From Microbacterium sp. CFH 31415 (GTDB taxonomy: Bacteria; Actinomycetota; Actinomycetes; Actinomycetales; Microbacteriaceae), in assembly GCF_022538185.1 (NCBI RefSeq), contig NZ_JAKYXC010000002.1, positions 248,001 through 312,000 of the forward strand: DNA of 64,000 nt, given 5' to 3'. The translations under genes and the position numbers were made by a program. The notes under the pieces are model-generated. The model searched no databases. It had not been told where the DNA came from and worked only from the letters and a program-made list of their open reading frames with translations. Shown one piece after another: positions 7,961 through 16,877 of this stretch (its first letter is position 1; every line of letters begins with the position of its first letter).

Positions 7961-9319
7961 TCAGCGGTCGTCGAGGGCGACGCCCCGCTTGTCGACGAGG
8001 CCCCAGGCCGCGACCGCCGCGACGACGAAGAACGCCGCGAAGACGACGAAGAGCGTGGGAGCACCGCCCATCGCCAGGAGGGCCGGGACGGCGAGCGGTG
8101 CGATGATCGACGCGATGCGGCCTACGCCCGCGGCCCAGCCCGAGCCGGTGGCCCGGAGCGATGTGGGGTACATCTCGGGTGTCACCGCGTAGAGGGCTCC
8201 CCACGCCCCGAGGTTGAAGAACGACAGCGCCATGCCCGCGGCGATCACGCCGCCCTCGCTGCCGACGGTGCCGAACACGACGGCGGACACAGCGGACCCC
8301 ACGAGGAAGACAGAGAGCGTCGCGCGGCGGCCCCACACCTCGATGAGCCAGGCCGCCGCCGCATACCCCGGAAGCTGAGCGAGCGTGATGATCAGCGTGA
8401 AGCCGAACGACCGCACGAGGTCGTACCCCTGCGCGACGAGGATCGACGGGATCCAGATGAACGCGCCGTAGTACGAGAAGTTGACGCAGAACCACACCAG
8501 CCACAGGCAGGCCGTCCGCATCGTGAACTCGCGGGACCACAGCGATGCGAGACGCGAACGGACTGAGGACGCCACGGGCGGCTCGGTGTCCGGCTGGGCA
8601 CTGGCCGGCTGGGCGACCGCGGAGGGTGCGGCTGCCGCCTCGATCGACCGCACGACAGCCTCGGCGTCGGCGTGCCGGCCCCGTCGCTCGAGCCACCGTG
8701 GCGACTCGGGAAGCCCCCAGCGGACGAACAGTGCGTAGGCGGCGGGGATCGCGCCCAGCGCGAACGCCCACCGCCACCCCGCCTCCGAGGCGGGGATGAC
8801 GTAGAAGCCGATGAGGGCCGCTGCCGTCCACCCGACTGCCCAGAATGCTTCGAGGATCACGATGAGGCGGCCGCGAATGCGTGCGGGGGCGAACTCGCTG
8901 ACGTAGGTCGACGCGACGGGCAGCTCGGCTCCGAGCCCGAGTCCGACGAAGAACCGCAGCACGAGCAATGCCACCAGCCCGCCGACGAGGGCGCTCGCAC
9001 CCGTCGCGAGCCCGTAGACGATGAGCGTGAGCGCGAAGACCGAGCGCCGGCCGAAGCGATCGGCGAGCAGGCCGCCCAGGCTCGCACCGACCGCCATGCC
9101 GATGAATCCCACCGAGGCGATCCACCCGGTCTCGTAGGGCTGCAGGCTCCACTGGGCTGCCAGCGCGGCGATCACGAACGAGATCAGCCCGACGTCCATC
9201 GCGTCGAGTGCCCAGCCGAGGCCCGACCCGGTCAGGACGCGCAGGTGCCGGCGCGTGAACGGCAGCCGGTCCAGGCGCTCCGAAACTGTCGCGGGAGCGC
9301 GGGTGTCGGCATCCGTCAT
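7961..9319 (-). CDS. MFS transporter, sugar/organic-acid type
   Basis: This is a 452-aa, 12-helix major facilitator. Motif A is GGLLADRFGRRSVFA after helix 2, its second-half counterpart is WLIEVWGRRATLS, and RIRGRLIVILEAFW and PESPRWLERRGRHADAEAVV match the metabolite-proton symporter branch (AAHS/sugar porter) rather than drug exporters. A central cytoplasmic loop rich in Ala, Pro and Ser separates the halves. The start lies after a TAGCAT box with no strong ribosome site. It faces the SGNH gene head to tail, 31 bases apart, but has its own likely promoter. The substrate is unknown. Confidence 0.85.
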   Translation of the reverse strand: MTDADTRAPATVSERLDRLPFTRRHLRVLTGSGLGWALDAMDVGLISFVIAALAAQWSLQPYETGWIASVGFIGMAVGASLGGLLADRFGRRSVFALTLIVYGLATGASALVGGLVALLVLRFFVGLGLGAELPVASTYVSEFAPARIRGRLIVILEAFWAVGWTAAALIGFYVIPASEAGWRWAFALGAIPAAYALFVRWGLPESPRWLERRGRHADAEAVVRSIEAAAAPSAVAQPASAQPDTEPPVASSVRSRLASLWSREFTMRTACLWLVWFCVNFSYYGAFIWIPSILVAQGYDLVRSFGFTLIITLAQLPGYAAAAWLIEVWGRRATLSVFLVGSAVSAVVFGTVGSEGGVIAAGMALSFFNLGAWGALYAVTPEMYPTSLRATGSGWAAGVGRIASIIAPLAVPALLAMGGAPTLFVVFAAFFVVAAVAAWGLVDKRGVALDDR

Positions 9320-9325
9320 ATCTTC

Positions 9326-9331
9326 ATGCTA
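9326..9331 (-). promoter_or_regulatory. -10 box, likely leaderless promoter of MFS gene
   Basis: TAGCAT on the minus strand ends six bases before the ATG at 9319. There is only a weak GAAG upstream that could act as a ribosome site. Confidence 0.4.
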
Positions 9332-9355
9332 CGGATGCGGCCGCCCCGGCGGCAC

Positions 9356-10393
9356 TCACGACAGCAGGTCGCGAACCAGCGGCGCCACCTTCGTGCCGTA
9401 GAGCTCGATCGACCGCATCATGCGCGCATGCGACAGCGTGCCCGTCGAGAACTTCATGTCGAAGCGCTGAACCCCCAGCGTGCGCACGGTGCCGGCGATC
9501 TTGCGGGCGACCGTCTCGGGCGAGCCGACGTACAGGGCGCCTTCTGGCCCGACGTCGCGCTGGAAGCGCATGCGGCTGTAAGGGGGCCAGCCGCGCTCGC
9601 GGCCGATCGTGTTGTTCATCGCCTCGAAGCCTTCGTACGCCTCCTCCCATGCCTGCTGGTCGGTGTCGGCGACGTGCCCGGGCGAGTGCACGCCGATCGG
9701 CAGCGGTTCGCGCTGGAACGTCGTCAGAGACCGCCGGTACAGGTCGGCGAAGGGACGGAAGCGATCGGACGGACCACCGATGATCGCGAGCATGAGGCCG
9801 TAGCCGTAGCGAGCCGCGCGGACCACCGACTCGGGGGTGCCGCCTACGCCGACCCACGCCCGCAGACCGTTCTCGGTCTTCGGGAACACATCGGCGTCGG
9901 TGAGCGGCGCGCGGAGTGTCCCCTGCCAGGTGACGGGCTTCTCCTCGATGAGCTGCGAGAACAGATCGAGCTTCTCGTCGAAGAGCGTCTCGTAGTCGCG
10001 CAGATCGTAGCCGAACAGCGGGAACGACTCGATGAACGAACCGCGCCCGAGGATCACCTCGGCGCGGCCGTTCGAGACGGCGTCCAGCGTCGCGAAGCGC
10101 TCGTAGACGCGCACGGGGTCATCGCTCGAGAGGACCGTGACGGCGGTTCCGAGATGGATGCGCTCCGTGCGTGCGGCCGCGGCGGCCAGCACGATCTCGG
10201 GGCTCGAGACGGCGAACTCGCGGCGATGGTGCTCCCCGACGCCGAAGAACGAGAGGCCGACCTGGTCGGCCAGCACCGCCTCGTCGACGACATCGCGGAT
10301 GGTCTGCGCTCCTGTGCGCAGCTCCCCCGACTCGTCGCGGGTGATGTCGCCGAAGGTGTCCAGGCCCAGCTCGACCGATGCGAGGTCGCTCAT
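9356..10393 (-). CDS. LLM-class flavin-dependent oxidoreductase
   Basis: This 345-aa luciferase-like monooxygenase has a TIM-barrel and uses reduced FMN or F420. Typical segments are VELGLDTFGDI at the N terminus, GVGEHH in strand 2, IHLGTAVTVLSSDDPVRVYERFATLD, the flavin phosphate loop GRAEVILGRGSF, and a C-terminal half with VGSPETVARKI. The ATG at 10393 follows AAAGGA by six bases. An inverted repeat lies just upstream (10413-10429). The substrate cannot be predicted. It is divergent from a phosphoribosyltransferase gene. Confidence 0.88.
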   Translation of the reverse strand: MSDLASVELGLDTFGDITRDESGELRTGAQTIRDVVDEAVLADQVGLSFFGVGEHHRREFAVSSPEIVLAAAAARTERIHLGTAVTVLSSDDPVRVYERFATLDAVSNGRAEVILGRGSFIESFPLFGYDLRDYETLFDEKLDLFSQLIEEKPVTWQGTLRAPLTDADVFPKTENGLRAWVGVGGTPESVVRAARYGYGLMLAIIGGPSDRFRPFADLYRRSLTTFQREPLPIGVHSPGHVADTDQQAWEEAYEGFEAMNNTIGRERGWPPYSRMRFQRDVGPEGALYVGSPETVARKIAGTVRTLGVQRFDMKFSTGTLSHARMMRSIELYGTKVAPLVRDLLS

Positions 10394-10412
10394 CGCGTGT
10401 CCTTTCCATTCG

Positions 10413-10429
10413 CGTGCATAAGATGCACG
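10413..10429. promoter_or_regulatory. Inverted repeat upstream of LLM oxidoreductase
   Basis: CGTGCAT-AAG-ATGCACG is a perfect 7-bp inverted repeat with a 3-base centre, lying 20-36 bases before the LLM gene start. Size and position suggest a dimeric repressor operator. No regulator gene is adjacent. Confidence 0.4.
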
Positions 10430-10488
10430 ACGGGAGGAACCACGACGGCATCGCCGGCATTCCCGAAGACAAGCCGGGGCGCCGGGCG

Positions 10489-10494
10489 TAGCGT
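10489..10494 (+). promoter_or_regulatory. -10 box, likely leaderless promoter of phosphoribosyltransferase
   Basis: TAGCGT ends six bases before the ATG at 10501. AAGACA (10466-10471), sharing GACA with the -35 consensus, is 17 bases upstream. No Shine-Dalgarno sequence is present. The identical hexamer and spacing precede aroQ. Confidence 0.5.
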
Positions 10495-10500
10495 GGCGGT

Positions 10501-11127
10501 ATGGCACTCTTCGCCGACCGCTCCGCCGCGGGCCGGGAACTGGCCGAGTCGCTGCAGCCCTGGGCCCGCCAGGACGCCGTCGTGTTCGGTATCCCCCGCG
10601 GCGGCGTCGTCGTCGCGGCCGCCGCCGCGCGCTCGCTCGGGCTCCCGCTGGCTGTCGCAGTCGTGCGCAAGCTCGGTGCCCCCTCTCACGAGGAATTCGC
10701 GGTGGGTGCCATCGCGGACGATGTGCGCGTCGTGAACGACGCGGCTCTGCGGGCGGGCCATGTCACCCCCGAGCAGCTGGCTTTCGTCGAGGACATGGAG
10801 CGCGTCGAGCTCCAGCGCCGTGGTGCGCTCTTCCACACCGACGACCACGTCGAGGGGATCACGGCCATCGTCGTCGACGACGGCATCGCGACCGGCGCGA
10901 CGGCGACCGCGGCATGCCTCTCGCTGCGCGCGCGCGGCGCGGAGACGGTCGTGCTGGCCGCTCCTGTCGCGCCCGTGGACTGGCGACCCGAGCGCGGTGT
11001 GGTCGACGAGTACGTCTGCCCGCACCGGGTGCGCGACTTCTGGGCGGTCGGGCAGTTCTACGACGACTTCACCCAGACGACCGACGCGGAGGTCGTGGAA
11101 CTGCTGTCCCACGACCTCCGTGAGTGA
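10501..11127 (+). CDS. Phosphoribosyltransferase family protein
   Basis: This 208-aa type-I PRTase-fold protein carries the PRPP loop AIVVDDGIATGATATAA and, near the N terminus, the pyrophosphate loop region VFGIPRGGVVVAAAAA. A VRKLGAPSHEEFAVGAI segment is typical of the stand-alone proteins annotated only as phosphoribosyltransferase in actinobacteria. The acceptor base is unknown, and some homologues are fused to hydrolases. It is a single gene, probably translated from a leaderless mRNA, and convergent with the DUF885 peptidase gene 9 bases away. Confidence 0.8.
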   Translation: MALFADRSAAGRELAESLQPWARQDAVVFGIPRGGVVVAAAAARSLGLPLAVAVVRKLGAPSHEEFAVGAIADDVRVVNDAALRAGHVTPEQLAFVEDMERVELQRRGALFHTDDHVEGITAIVVDDGIATGATATAACLSLRARGAETVVLAAPVAPVDWRPERGVVDEYVCPHRVRDFWAVGQFYDDFTQTTDAEVVELLSHDLRE

Positions 11128-11136
11128 CCCGTCGGC

Positions 11137-12810
11137 TCAGCGCGACAGCGCCGAACGCAGGGTGTCGAGGCCCACGCCGCCGATGTCGAGAGCGCGCTTG
11201 TGGAAGCGCTTGATCGAGAAGTCCGCTCCCTCGCGCTCCGCGACGTCATCGCGCAGCTGCTCCCAGATGCGCTGTCCGACCTTGTAGGACGGCGCCTGGC
11301 CCGGCCAGCCGAGGTAGCGGTTGACCTCGAACTTCACGAACTCGTCGGACATGTTCACGTTGTGACGCATGAACTCGAGCGCGAAGTCGGCGTCCCACGT
11401 GCCCTGGCCGTCGGGCCGGGGCTTGCGCAGGTGCACGCCGATGTCGAGCACGACGCGCGCGGCGCGCATGCGCTGCCCGTCGAGCATGCCGAGGCGATCG
11501 GCAGGGTCGTCGAGGTAGCCGAGCTGCTCCATGAGACGTTCGGCGTAGAGGGCCCATCCCTCGGCGTGACCGGAGGTGCCTCCGAGCAGGCGGCGGTAGG
11601 AGTTGAGCTGCGCCCGGTTGTACACGGCCTGCGCGATCTGCAGGTGGTGACCGGGAACGCCCTCGTGGTACACGGTGGTGAGCTCGCGCCAGGTGTCGAA
11701 GTCTTCGACGCCCTCAGGCACCGACCACCACATGCGGCCGGGGCGCGAGAAGTCGTCGGTCGGACCCGTGTAGTAGATGCCGCCTTCCTTCGTGGGGGCG
11801 ATCATGCACTCGAGCTTGCGGATGGGCTCGGCGATGTCGAAGTGCGTCTTGCCGAGCTCGGCGACCGCGCGATCGCTGGTCTCCTGCATCCACTTCTGGA
11901 GCGCCTCGGTGCCGTAGAGCTTGCGAGACTCGTCCTGCTCGAGGAACGCCACCGCTTCCTCGACGGATGCCCCGGGCTTGATCTCGTTCGCGATCGACTC
12001 CTGTTCGGCGACCATGCGGGCGAGCTCTTCGACCCCCCAATCGTAGGTCTCGTCGAGGTCGACGGTCGCACCCAGGAACCGACGGGAGTGCAGCGCGTAC
12101 AGCTCACGACCGACCGCGTCATCGTCGGTCGCCGCTGCGCTGAGCTCGCTGCCGAGGAAGCTCGCGAGCTCGTCGTACGCGACGCGAGCGGCGTTCGCGC
12201 TGTCGGCCAGCTCTCGCGCGAGCGAAGCGGGCAGCTGACCCTCTTCGGGTGCGGCCTCGGCGACGAACGTCGCGAAGAAGCCCTCATCCTCGGTGTAGCG
12301 CGCGATCTGCGTGACGACCTCGGTCACCTGGCGGCGTGCGGGGACGACCCCGCGGGCGATGCCCTCGCGCAGCGTCTCGATGTAGCCGTCGAGGGCGCCG
12401 GGGACGGCCTTCAGGCGCGTCGCGACGACGCTCCAGTCGTCGGCGGTCGCCGTCGGCATGAGATCGAAAACCGAACGGATGTCCTGTGCGGGAGATGCGA
12501 TCACATTGATGTCGCGCAGGTGCCAGTTCGCCTCGTTGAGCTCGATGCCCACCTGGATCTCGCGGGCGAGGTCTTCCTGGGTGACGACGTCGATGTCGTC
12601 GACCGGGGTCGCCTCGGCGAGAGCCGCCAGCGTCTTGCGGCCCTCTTCGACGAGGCGCTGCTGGCCGGCCGGGCTGTAGTCGCCGAACCGGTCGTTGTAC
12701 TCCGAACGGCCGATGTAGGTGGCCAGCGTCGGCTCGAGCTCGGCGAGCGTGTCGACCCATGCATCAGCGATCGTGTCGATCTGCGTGGGCGTGCGTGTTT
12801 CTTGAGTCAT
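11137..12810 (-). CDS. DUF885 family protein, putative zinc metallopeptidase
   Basis: This is a 557-aa cytoplasmic protein of the DUF885 family. The key motif is YHEGVPGHHLQ, an HExxxGHH zinc site like that of related gluzincin-type carboxypeptidases, with a downstream GHAEGWALYAERL segment that supplies the further glutamate ligand. The rest is largely alpha-helical. I chose ATG 12810 because the frame upstream is read through polA's antisense and gives unlikely sequence. The substrate, probably peptides, has not been defined for most members. Confidence 0.85.
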   Translation of the reverse strand: MTQETRTPTQIDTIADAWVDTLAELEPTLATYIGRSEYNDRFGDYSPAGQQRLVEEGRKTLAALAEATPVDDIDVVTQEDLAREIQVGIELNEANWHLRDINVIASPAQDIRSVFDLMPTATADDWSVVATRLKAVPGALDGYIETLREGIARGVVPARRQVTEVVTQIARYTEDEGFFATFVAEAAPEEGQLPASLARELADSANAARVAYDELASFLGSELSAAATDDDAVGRELYALHSRRFLGATVDLDETYDWGVEELARMVAEQESIANEIKPGASVEEAVAFLEQDESRKLYGTEALQKWMQETSDRAVAELGKTHFDIAEPIRKLECMIAPTKEGGIYYTGPTDDFSRPGRMWWSVPEGVEDFDTWRELTTVYHEGVPGHHLQIAQAVYNRAQLNSYRRLLGGTSGHAEGWALYAERLMEQLGYLDDPADRLGMLDGQRMRAARVVLDIGVHLRKPRPDGQGTWDADFALEFMRHNVNMSDEFVKFEVNRYLGWPGQAPSYKVGQRIWEQLRDDVAEREGADFSIKRFHKRALDIGGVGLDTLRSALSR

Positions 12811-12817
12811 GGAGTCG

Positions 12818-12823
12818 AGCCTA
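12818..12823 (-). promoter_or_regulatory. -10 box, likely leaderless promoter of DUF885 gene
   Basis: TAGGCT on the minus strand ends seven bases before the ATG at 12810. No ribosome site is adjacent to the ATG. Confidence 0.4.
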
Positions 12824-12856
12824 AGGAGCCCGGGCGTGACGCGCCAAACGTGGGGC

Positions 12857-15496
12857 TCAGTGTCCGGCTTCGTTCCAGTTCGGTCCGCGGCCGATCTGCA
12901 CGTCGAGGGGCACCGAGAGTTCCGCGGCGTCTCCCATGCGGTCCTGCACGATCTGCTCGGTGACCTCCCACTCGCCCGGAGCCACCTCGACCACGAGCTC
13001 ATCGTGGATCTGCATGAGCACCCGCGAGCGCAGGTCGCGCGACATGAACTCGTCGTGGATGCGGAACAGCGCGATCTTCATGATGTCGGCCGCGCTGCCC
13101 TGGATCGGAGCGTTCAAGGCCGCCCGTTCGGCGTTCTCACGCAGCACCCGGTTGGGGCTGGCGAGGTCGGGGAACGGCCGACGGCGGCCGAAGATCGTCT
13201 CGGTGTAGCCGTCGATGCGAGCCTGCTCGACCGACGACCGCAGGTAGTCGCGCACCGCCCCGAAGCGTGCGAAGTACTCCATCATGAGCTGCTTCGCCTC
13301 GCTCTGCTCGATGCGCAGCTGCTTGGAGAGACCGAACGCCGACAGACCGTACACGAGCCCGTACGACATCGCCTTCACCTTGGTGCGCATCGCCGGCGTC
13401 ACGTCGGACGGGTCTACCGCGAACACGCGGGCGCCGACGAAGCGGTGGAGGTCTTCGCCCGAGTTGAACGCCTCGATGAGCCCGGGATCTTCGGACAGGT
13501 GGGCCATGATCCGCATCTCGATCTGCGAGTAGTCCGCTGTGAGCAGCGTCTCGTAATCTTCGCCCACCTCGAACGCCGAGCGGATGCGGCGGCTCTCGTC
13601 GGTGCGGACCGGGATGTTCTGAAGGTTCGGGTCGGTGCTCGACAGCCGGCCGGTCTGGCTGCCGGTCTGCACGTACGTCGTGCGGATCCGCCCGTCGGCG
13701 CCGATCGCGGTGTCGAGCGACTCGATGATCTGGCGCAGCTTCGTGGCCTCGCGGTGCTGGAGCAGCAGGTCGAGGAACGGATGCGGGTTGGACTCCTGCA
13801 GGTCGGCGAGGACCGCGGCATCCGTCGAGTATCCCGTCTTGGTCTTTCGGGTCTTCGGAAGCTGCAGCTCGTCGAACAGCACCTCCTGCAGCTGCTTGGG
13901 CGAGCCGAGGTTGACCTCGCGGCCGATCGCCTGGAACGCCTGCTGCGCGATCGCATCGGCCCGCTCACCCAGTTCGGCCGAGAAGGTCGACAGGGTGCCG
14001 TGCGAGACGGCGACGCCCGCCAGCTCCATGTCGGCGAGGGTGAGCAGCGTGGGCAGCTCGATGTCGGTCAGCACCCGCGCGACGCTCTCGGGCAGTTCGC
14101 CGCGCAGCGCCTCGGTCACGCGCATCGTGAACCATGACAGCTGACCGGGAGTCGCGCCCTCGGTCTCGGGGACGAGCTGGGTCGGGTCGGCCTCAGGGAG
14201 CTTCTCGTCGAGGTAGCGGTCGACGAGGTCGGCCAGGTTCTTGTCGGGGAAGCTCGGGCGCAGCAGCCATCCGGCCACGATCGTGTCGAACGCGAGCCCG
14301 TCGACGCGCAGGCCGACTCGACGAAGCGCCTTCACCTGCGCCTTCGCGTCGCTGAAGATCTTCGGTACGTCGGAGGCGAGCCAGGACCCGAGCGTCTCGG
14401 CGAGCTCGGGAGTCCACGTCGCCTCAGCCGCAGCCTCGAGCGTCGCCACTCCGAGCCTGGTGGGAAGGCCGCCCTCGGTGAGGACCGTGACCCCCACTTC
14501 GCCCTCGACGGCTTCGAGCCACGCGAGCAGCTCGGAAGCGGCGAGCTCGGCTGCAGCCGGCATGGGCACCGCGGCCGCAGAGGTCACCGCCGCCATCTGC
14601 TGCTCGATGCCGGCGAGCTCGGCCACACGCGGGATGAGGGTCTTGAACTCGAGCCGGGCGAAGATGTCGCGCACGGCCTGGGCGTCCATCGGCTTCACTT
14701 CGAGGTCGGCGACCGTCACGGGCAGTTCGACGTCGGTCAGCAGACGGTTGAGCGTGCGGTTGCGGCGCACCTCGTCGAGGTGCGCACGCAGGTTGCCGCC
14801 CACGACGCCCGTCACCTTGTCGGCGTTGTCGAGCAGCTCGTCGAGCGAGCCGAACTGGTTCAGCCACTTGACGGCCGTCTTCTCGCCGACCTTCGGCACG
14901 CCGGGGAGGTTGTCGCTCGTCTCACCGACGAGTGCCGCCACGTCGGGGTACTGCTCGGGGGGCACGCCGTAGCGGTCGATGACCGCCTGACGGTCGTATC
15001 GCTTGAGCTGCGATACGCCCTGCACGTTGGGGTAGAGCAGGGTGATGTCGTCGTTCACCAGCTGGATCGTGTCGCGGTCGCCCGAGCAGACGAGGACGTC
15101 GTAGTGTTCGGCCGCGGCCTGCGTAGCGAGCGTGGCGAGAATGTCGTCGGCCTCGAAGTCCTCCTTCTGGAGCACCGTGATGCTCATGGCCGCGAGGCAG
15201 TCCTGCAGGATCGGAATCTGCCCCTTGAACTCGGACGGCGTCTCGGAGCGGTTCGCCTTGTACTCGGCGTACTCGCGCGTGCGGAACGACTGGCGCGAGG
15301 TGTCGAAGGCCACGGCCAGATGCGTCGGCTTCTCCGCTTTGATGAGGTTGATGAGCATCGCCAGAAACCCGTAGATGCCGTTGGTGTGCTGGCCGTCCTT
15401 CGTCGAGAAGTTGTCTACGGGAAGGGCGTAGAAGGCCCGATACGCCAGCGAATGGCCGTCCACGACGAGAAGGGTAGGCTTTGCGGAGTCCGTCAC
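12857..15496 (-). CDS. polA: DNA polymerase I
   Basis: This 879-aa repair and Okazaki-fragment polymerase has an N-terminal 5'-3' exonuclease (about 1-300: VVDGHSLAYRAFYAL, EADDILATLA, SGDRDTIQLV) and a central domain in the place of the 3'-5' proofreading exonuclease in which I do not see the DxE metal site. Family-A polymerase motifs follow: A (DYSQIEMRIMAHL), B (RTKVKAMSYGLVYGLSAFG) and C (QIHDELVVEV). Loss of proofreading is usual in actinobacterial PolA. The start is a GTG at 15496, and the TAGGCT six bases upstream suggests a leaderless mRNA. Confidence 0.97.
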   Translation of the reverse strand: MTDSAKPTLLVVDGHSLAYRAFYALPVDNFSTKDGQHTNGIYGFLAMLINLIKAEKPTHLAVAFDTSRQSFRTREYAEYKANRSETPSEFKGQIPILQDCLAAMSITVLQKEDFEADDILATLATQAAAEHYDVLVCSGDRDTIQLVNDDITLLYPNVQGVSQLKRYDRQAVIDRYGVPPEQYPDVAALVGETSDNLPGVPKVGEKTAVKWLNQFGSLDELLDNADKVTGVVGGNLRAHLDEVRRNRTLNRLLTDVELPVTVADLEVKPMDAQAVRDIFARLEFKTLIPRVAELAGIEQQMAAVTSAAAVPMPAAAELAASELLAWLEAVEGEVGVTVLTEGGLPTRLGVATLEAAAEATWTPELAETLGSWLASDVPKIFSDAKAQVKALRRVGLRVDGLAFDTIVAGWLLRPSFPDKNLADLVDRYLDEKLPEADPTQLVPETEGATPGQLSWFTMRVTEALRGELPESVARVLTDIELPTLLTLADMELAGVAVSHGTLSTFSAELGERADAIAQQAFQAIGREVNLGSPKQLQEVLFDELQLPKTRKTKTGYSTDAAVLADLQESNPHPFLDLLLQHREATKLRQIIESLDTAIGADGRIRTTYVQTGSQTGRLSSTDPNLQNIPVRTDESRRIRSAFEVGEDYETLLTADYSQIEMRIMAHLSEDPGLIEAFNSGEDLHRFVGARVFAVDPSDVTPAMRTKVKAMSYGLVYGLSAFGLSKQLRIEQSEAKQLMMEYFARFGAVRDYLRSSVEQARIDGYTETIFGRRRPFPDLASPNRVLRENAERAALNAPIQGSAADIMKIALFRIHDEFMSRDLRSRVLMQIHDELVVEVAPGEWEVTEQIVQDRMGDAAELSVPLDVQIGRGPNWNEAGH

Positions 15497-15502
15497 CCTG
15501 CA

Positions 15503-15508
15503 AGCCTA
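15503..15508 (-). promoter_or_regulatory. -10 box, likely leaderless promoter of polA
   Basis: TAGGCT on the minus strand ends six bases before the GTG of polA. A weak GCAGG lies between, so leadered translation is not excluded. Confidence 0.4.
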
Positions 15509-15554
15509 GTCAGGGCCGGAGACACCCCCACCCGCCGCAGCCCGAAGGTGAGCC

Positions 15555-15980
15555 ATGCCCGAGAACGCCCCCGTGAACGTCGACGGACTCGCATGGGCGG
15601 CGGCGCGGGGCATGGGAGCCCTCGCGGAGAAGATGGGCGTCGAGTTCACCGAGTTCTCGGTGGAGCGGTGCGTCGCGACGATGCCCGTCGAGGGCAACAC
15701 GCAGCCGGTCGGCCTGCTCCACGGCGGGGCGTACGTCGTGCTCGGCGAGTCGCTCGGCTCGATGGCGGCGAACCTCCATGCAGGACCCGGACGACTCGCG
15801 GTCGGCGTCGACATCAATGCGACGCACACCCGCTCGGCGACGTCCGGCGTCGTCACCGGCGTCTGCACTCCGGTGCACCTCGGCCGCACCGTCACGGTGC
15901 ACGAGGTCGTCGTCACCGACGACCAGGGGCGCCGGTGCTCCACGATCCGCATCACGAACCACGTCCGCCGGATCGAGTAG
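15555..15980 (+). CDS. Hotdog-fold thioesterase (PaaI-like)
   Basis: This 141-aa acyl-CoA thioesterase of the PaaI/DHNA-CoA branch has the core HGGAYVVLGESLGSMAAN (helix with the catalytic acidic residue) and strands from VGVDINATHTRSAT to GRTVTVHEVVVTD. The ATG at 15555 follows AAGGTGAG. Family members hydrolyse aromatic or menaquinone-precursor acyl-CoAs, but the exact substrate here is unknown. It is divergent from polA with 58 bases between. A thioesterase or menaquinone gene near polA is a frequent actinobacterial arrangement. Confidence 0.85.
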   Translation: MPENAPVNVDGLAWAAARGMGALAEKMGVEFTEFSVERCVATMPVEGNTQPVGLLHGGAYVVLGESLGSMAANLHAGPGRLAVGVDINATHTRSATSGVVTGVCTPVHLGRTVTVHEVVVTDDQGRRCSTIRITNHVRRIE

Positions 15981-16035
15981 CGCCGACGGGCGAAGCCCGA
16001 CGTCGCGTATCGAGATCAAGGACCAGTAGAGACGA

Positions 16036-16063
16036 AGAAGCGGATGCCGCGGCATCCGCTTCT
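16036..16063. terminator. Terminator hairpin between thioesterase and ANTAR regulator
   Basis: A perfect 13-bp stem around GAAGCGGATGCC / GGCATCCGCTTC with a 2-base centre lies between two convergent genes. It probably terminates both. Its T-run is minimal. Confidence 0.75.
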
Positions 16064-16087
16064 CGCAAGTCCTGGGTGAGGATCAGC

Positions 16088-16708
16088 TCACTTCTTGGGG
16101 GCGAGCTGCTCGATGATCGCCTTCGCGACGTCCTGCATCGTGAGGCGACGGTCCATCGACGCCTTCTGGATCCAGCGGAACGCCTCAGGCTCGGACAGGC
16201 CCATCTTCTCGTTGAGCAGGCCCTTCGCCCGGTCGACGAGCTTGCGGGTCTCGAAGCGCTCGACCATGTCGGCGACCTCGGCCTCGAGCGTGATGATCTG
16301 CTCGTAGCGCGCGAGCGCGATCTCGATCGCAGGCAGCAGGTCGTTCGGGGTGAACGGCTTGACGACGTATGCCAGGGCGCCGGCTTCGCTCGCCCGCTCG
16401 ACGAGCTCCTTCTGGCTGAAGGCGGTCAGGAGCACCACAGGGGCGATGTGGTTCTTGCTGAGCTTCTCGGCGGCGGAGATGCCGTCGAGCTGCGGCATCT
16501 TGACGTCCATGATCACGAGGTCTGGACGCAGATCGGTGGCGAGCTGCACGGCGGTCTCGCCGTCACCCGCCTCGCCGACCACGTCGAAGCCGTTGTCTCG
16601 GAGGATCTCGACGATATCGAGTCGGATCAGCGACTCATCCTCCGCCACGACGACTCGACGGGGGGTGGAGGCCTGCGCTCCGGGGGTCAGCTCCTGCTCA
16701 GTCACCAT
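16088..16708 (-). CDS. pdtaR: ANTAR-domain response regulator (PdtaR type)
   Basis: This is a 206-aa antitermination regulator. The receiver domain (about 17-135) has the acidic pair ED at 23-24, phospho-acceptor Asp68 in DLVIMDVKMPQLDG and the conserved Lys in YVVKPF. The C-terminal ANTAR domain (about 140-200) has FETRKLVDRAKGLLNEKMGLSE, which binds paired hairpins in target RNAs. In Mycobacterium the orthologue works with the PdtaS sensor kinase, which is not in this window. The ATG is followed at once by a GTG at 16705 that sits six bases after TAGGAT, so translation may really begin at that GTG on a leaderless mRNA. Confidence 0.93.
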   Translation of the reverse strand: MVTEQELTPGAQASTPRRVVVAEDESLIRLDIVEILRDNGFDVVGEAGDGETAVQLATDLRPDLVIMDVKMPQLDGISAAEKLSKNHIAPVVLLTAFSQKELVERASEAGALAYVVKPFTPNDLLPAIEIALARYEQIITLEAEVADMVERFETRKLVDRAKGLLNEKMGLSEPEAFRWIQKASMDRRLTMQDVAKAIIEQLAPKK

Positions 16709-16711
16709 TGA

Positions 16712-16717
16712 ATCCTA
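16712..16717 (-). promoter_or_regulatory. -10 box, likely leaderless promoter of ANTAR regulator
   Basis: TAGGAT on the minus strand ends six bases before the GTG at 16705, which is codon 2 of the longer frame. No ribosome site precedes the ATG at 16708. Confidence 0.4.
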
Positions 16718-16755
16718 CGGTATGGTCAATCGCGGACGCGCGGCAGGACGCGCGG

Positions 16756-16838
16756 GCCGGTGTGGCGGAATGGCAGACGCGACCGACTCAAACTCGGTTG
16801 CCCGCGAGGGCGTGTGGGTTCGACTCCCACCACCGGCA
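16756..16838 (+). tRNA. tRNA-Leu (anticodon CAA)
   Basis: This is an 83-base class II tRNA. The acceptor stem GCCGGTG pairs with CACCGGC, and A is the discriminator base at 16838. The anticodon stem ACCGA/TCGGT encloses the loop CTCAAAC with anticodon CAA, which reads UUG. A variable arm follows (CCCGCGAGGGCG), then the T arm with GGTTCGACTCC. The terminal CCA is not encoded. It is divergent from the ANTAR gene, and no integrase sits beside it. Confidence 0.95.
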
Positions 16839-16877
16839 CGGACTGCGAGCGCCCCTCGAGGTGGTCGCGTCGTCGTG

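Noticed and set aside
8672..10735. A long plus-strand open frame spanning the MFS and LLM genes
   Set aside because: It crosses two real genes and their intergenic space antisense, has low-complexity composition and no ribosome site or family motif.
16756..16838. tRNA-Leu as an integration site for a genomic island
   Set aside because: No integrase, no duplicated tRNA end and no phage or island genes lie next to it; the flanking gene order is conserved.
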